Program-made: the position numbers and the translations under genes
The notes under the pieces: generated by a model
What the model saw: only the letters and a program-made list of their open reading frames with translations
What the model was told of the DNA's origin: nothing
The model's database searches: none
NCBI GenBank assembly: GCA_964384675.1
Contig: CAYLNK010000326.1
Span: 1 to 7,544, forward strand
Source of the DNA: CAYLNK01 sp964384675
GTDB taxonomy: Bacteria > Acidobacteriota > Thermoanaerobaculia > UBA5066
Length of the DNA: 7,544 nucleotides
Reading direction: 5' to 3'
Shown: positions 7,544-7,544 of the stretch, piece after piece
Layout: each line of letters begins with the position of its first letter
Numbering within the stretch: position 1 is the stretch's first letter

Positions 7544-7544
7544 G

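Overview
The window is very GC-rich, with strong G/C preference at third codon positions. That bias produces many long false ORFs opposite the real genes. GTG starts, tightly packed genes and a PknB-like kinase with a TPR tail ending in a Cys-x-x-Cys motif suggest a high-GC bacterium of the Acidobacteriota type or a related soil or sediment lineage. This placement is an inference from protein style, not from a marker gene. No rRNA, tRNA, CRISPR array or insertion sequence is visible.

Left part (1-1132). The 3' end of a flippase-like (UPF0104/LPG-synthase transmembrane) membrane protein enters from the left on the + strand. Its stop codon overlaps the end of a convergent toxin-antitoxin pair on the - strand: a ribbon-helix-helix antitoxin (GTG start at 1132), then a PIN-domain toxin (ATG at 912), overlapping by 14 bases.

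Middle (1133-3504). A roughly 100-base divergent intergenic region holds four separate dyad symmetries. One of them contains the start codon of the next gene. From there two + strand genes are read: a 78-residue protein with two membrane segments, then a 678-residue transmembrane Ser/Thr kinase with a C-terminal TPR region. The second gene starts on a GTGA overlap with the first, so the two are probably translationally coupled and could act as one membrane signalling unit.

Right part (7543-3515, - strand). This is one probable operon read leftwards: the tail of an unrecognised helical (TPR-like) protein, an NtrC-type sigma-54 response regulator, orotate phosphoribosyltransferase (pyrE), and a B12-binding-domain radical SAM enzyme. 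The first three genes overlap (19 bases, then TGATG). The fourth follows a 62-base gap with a good Shine-Dalgarno sequence and possibly its own weak promoter. The radical SAM gene converges on the kinase gene with only 10 bases between their stops.

The points most worth attention are the small membrane protein/kinase pair with its dyad-rich control region, the roughly 70-residue insertion inside the radical SAM barrel, and a signalling regulator fused by overlap to a pyrimidine biosynthesis gene. None of these is proven to be a new system.
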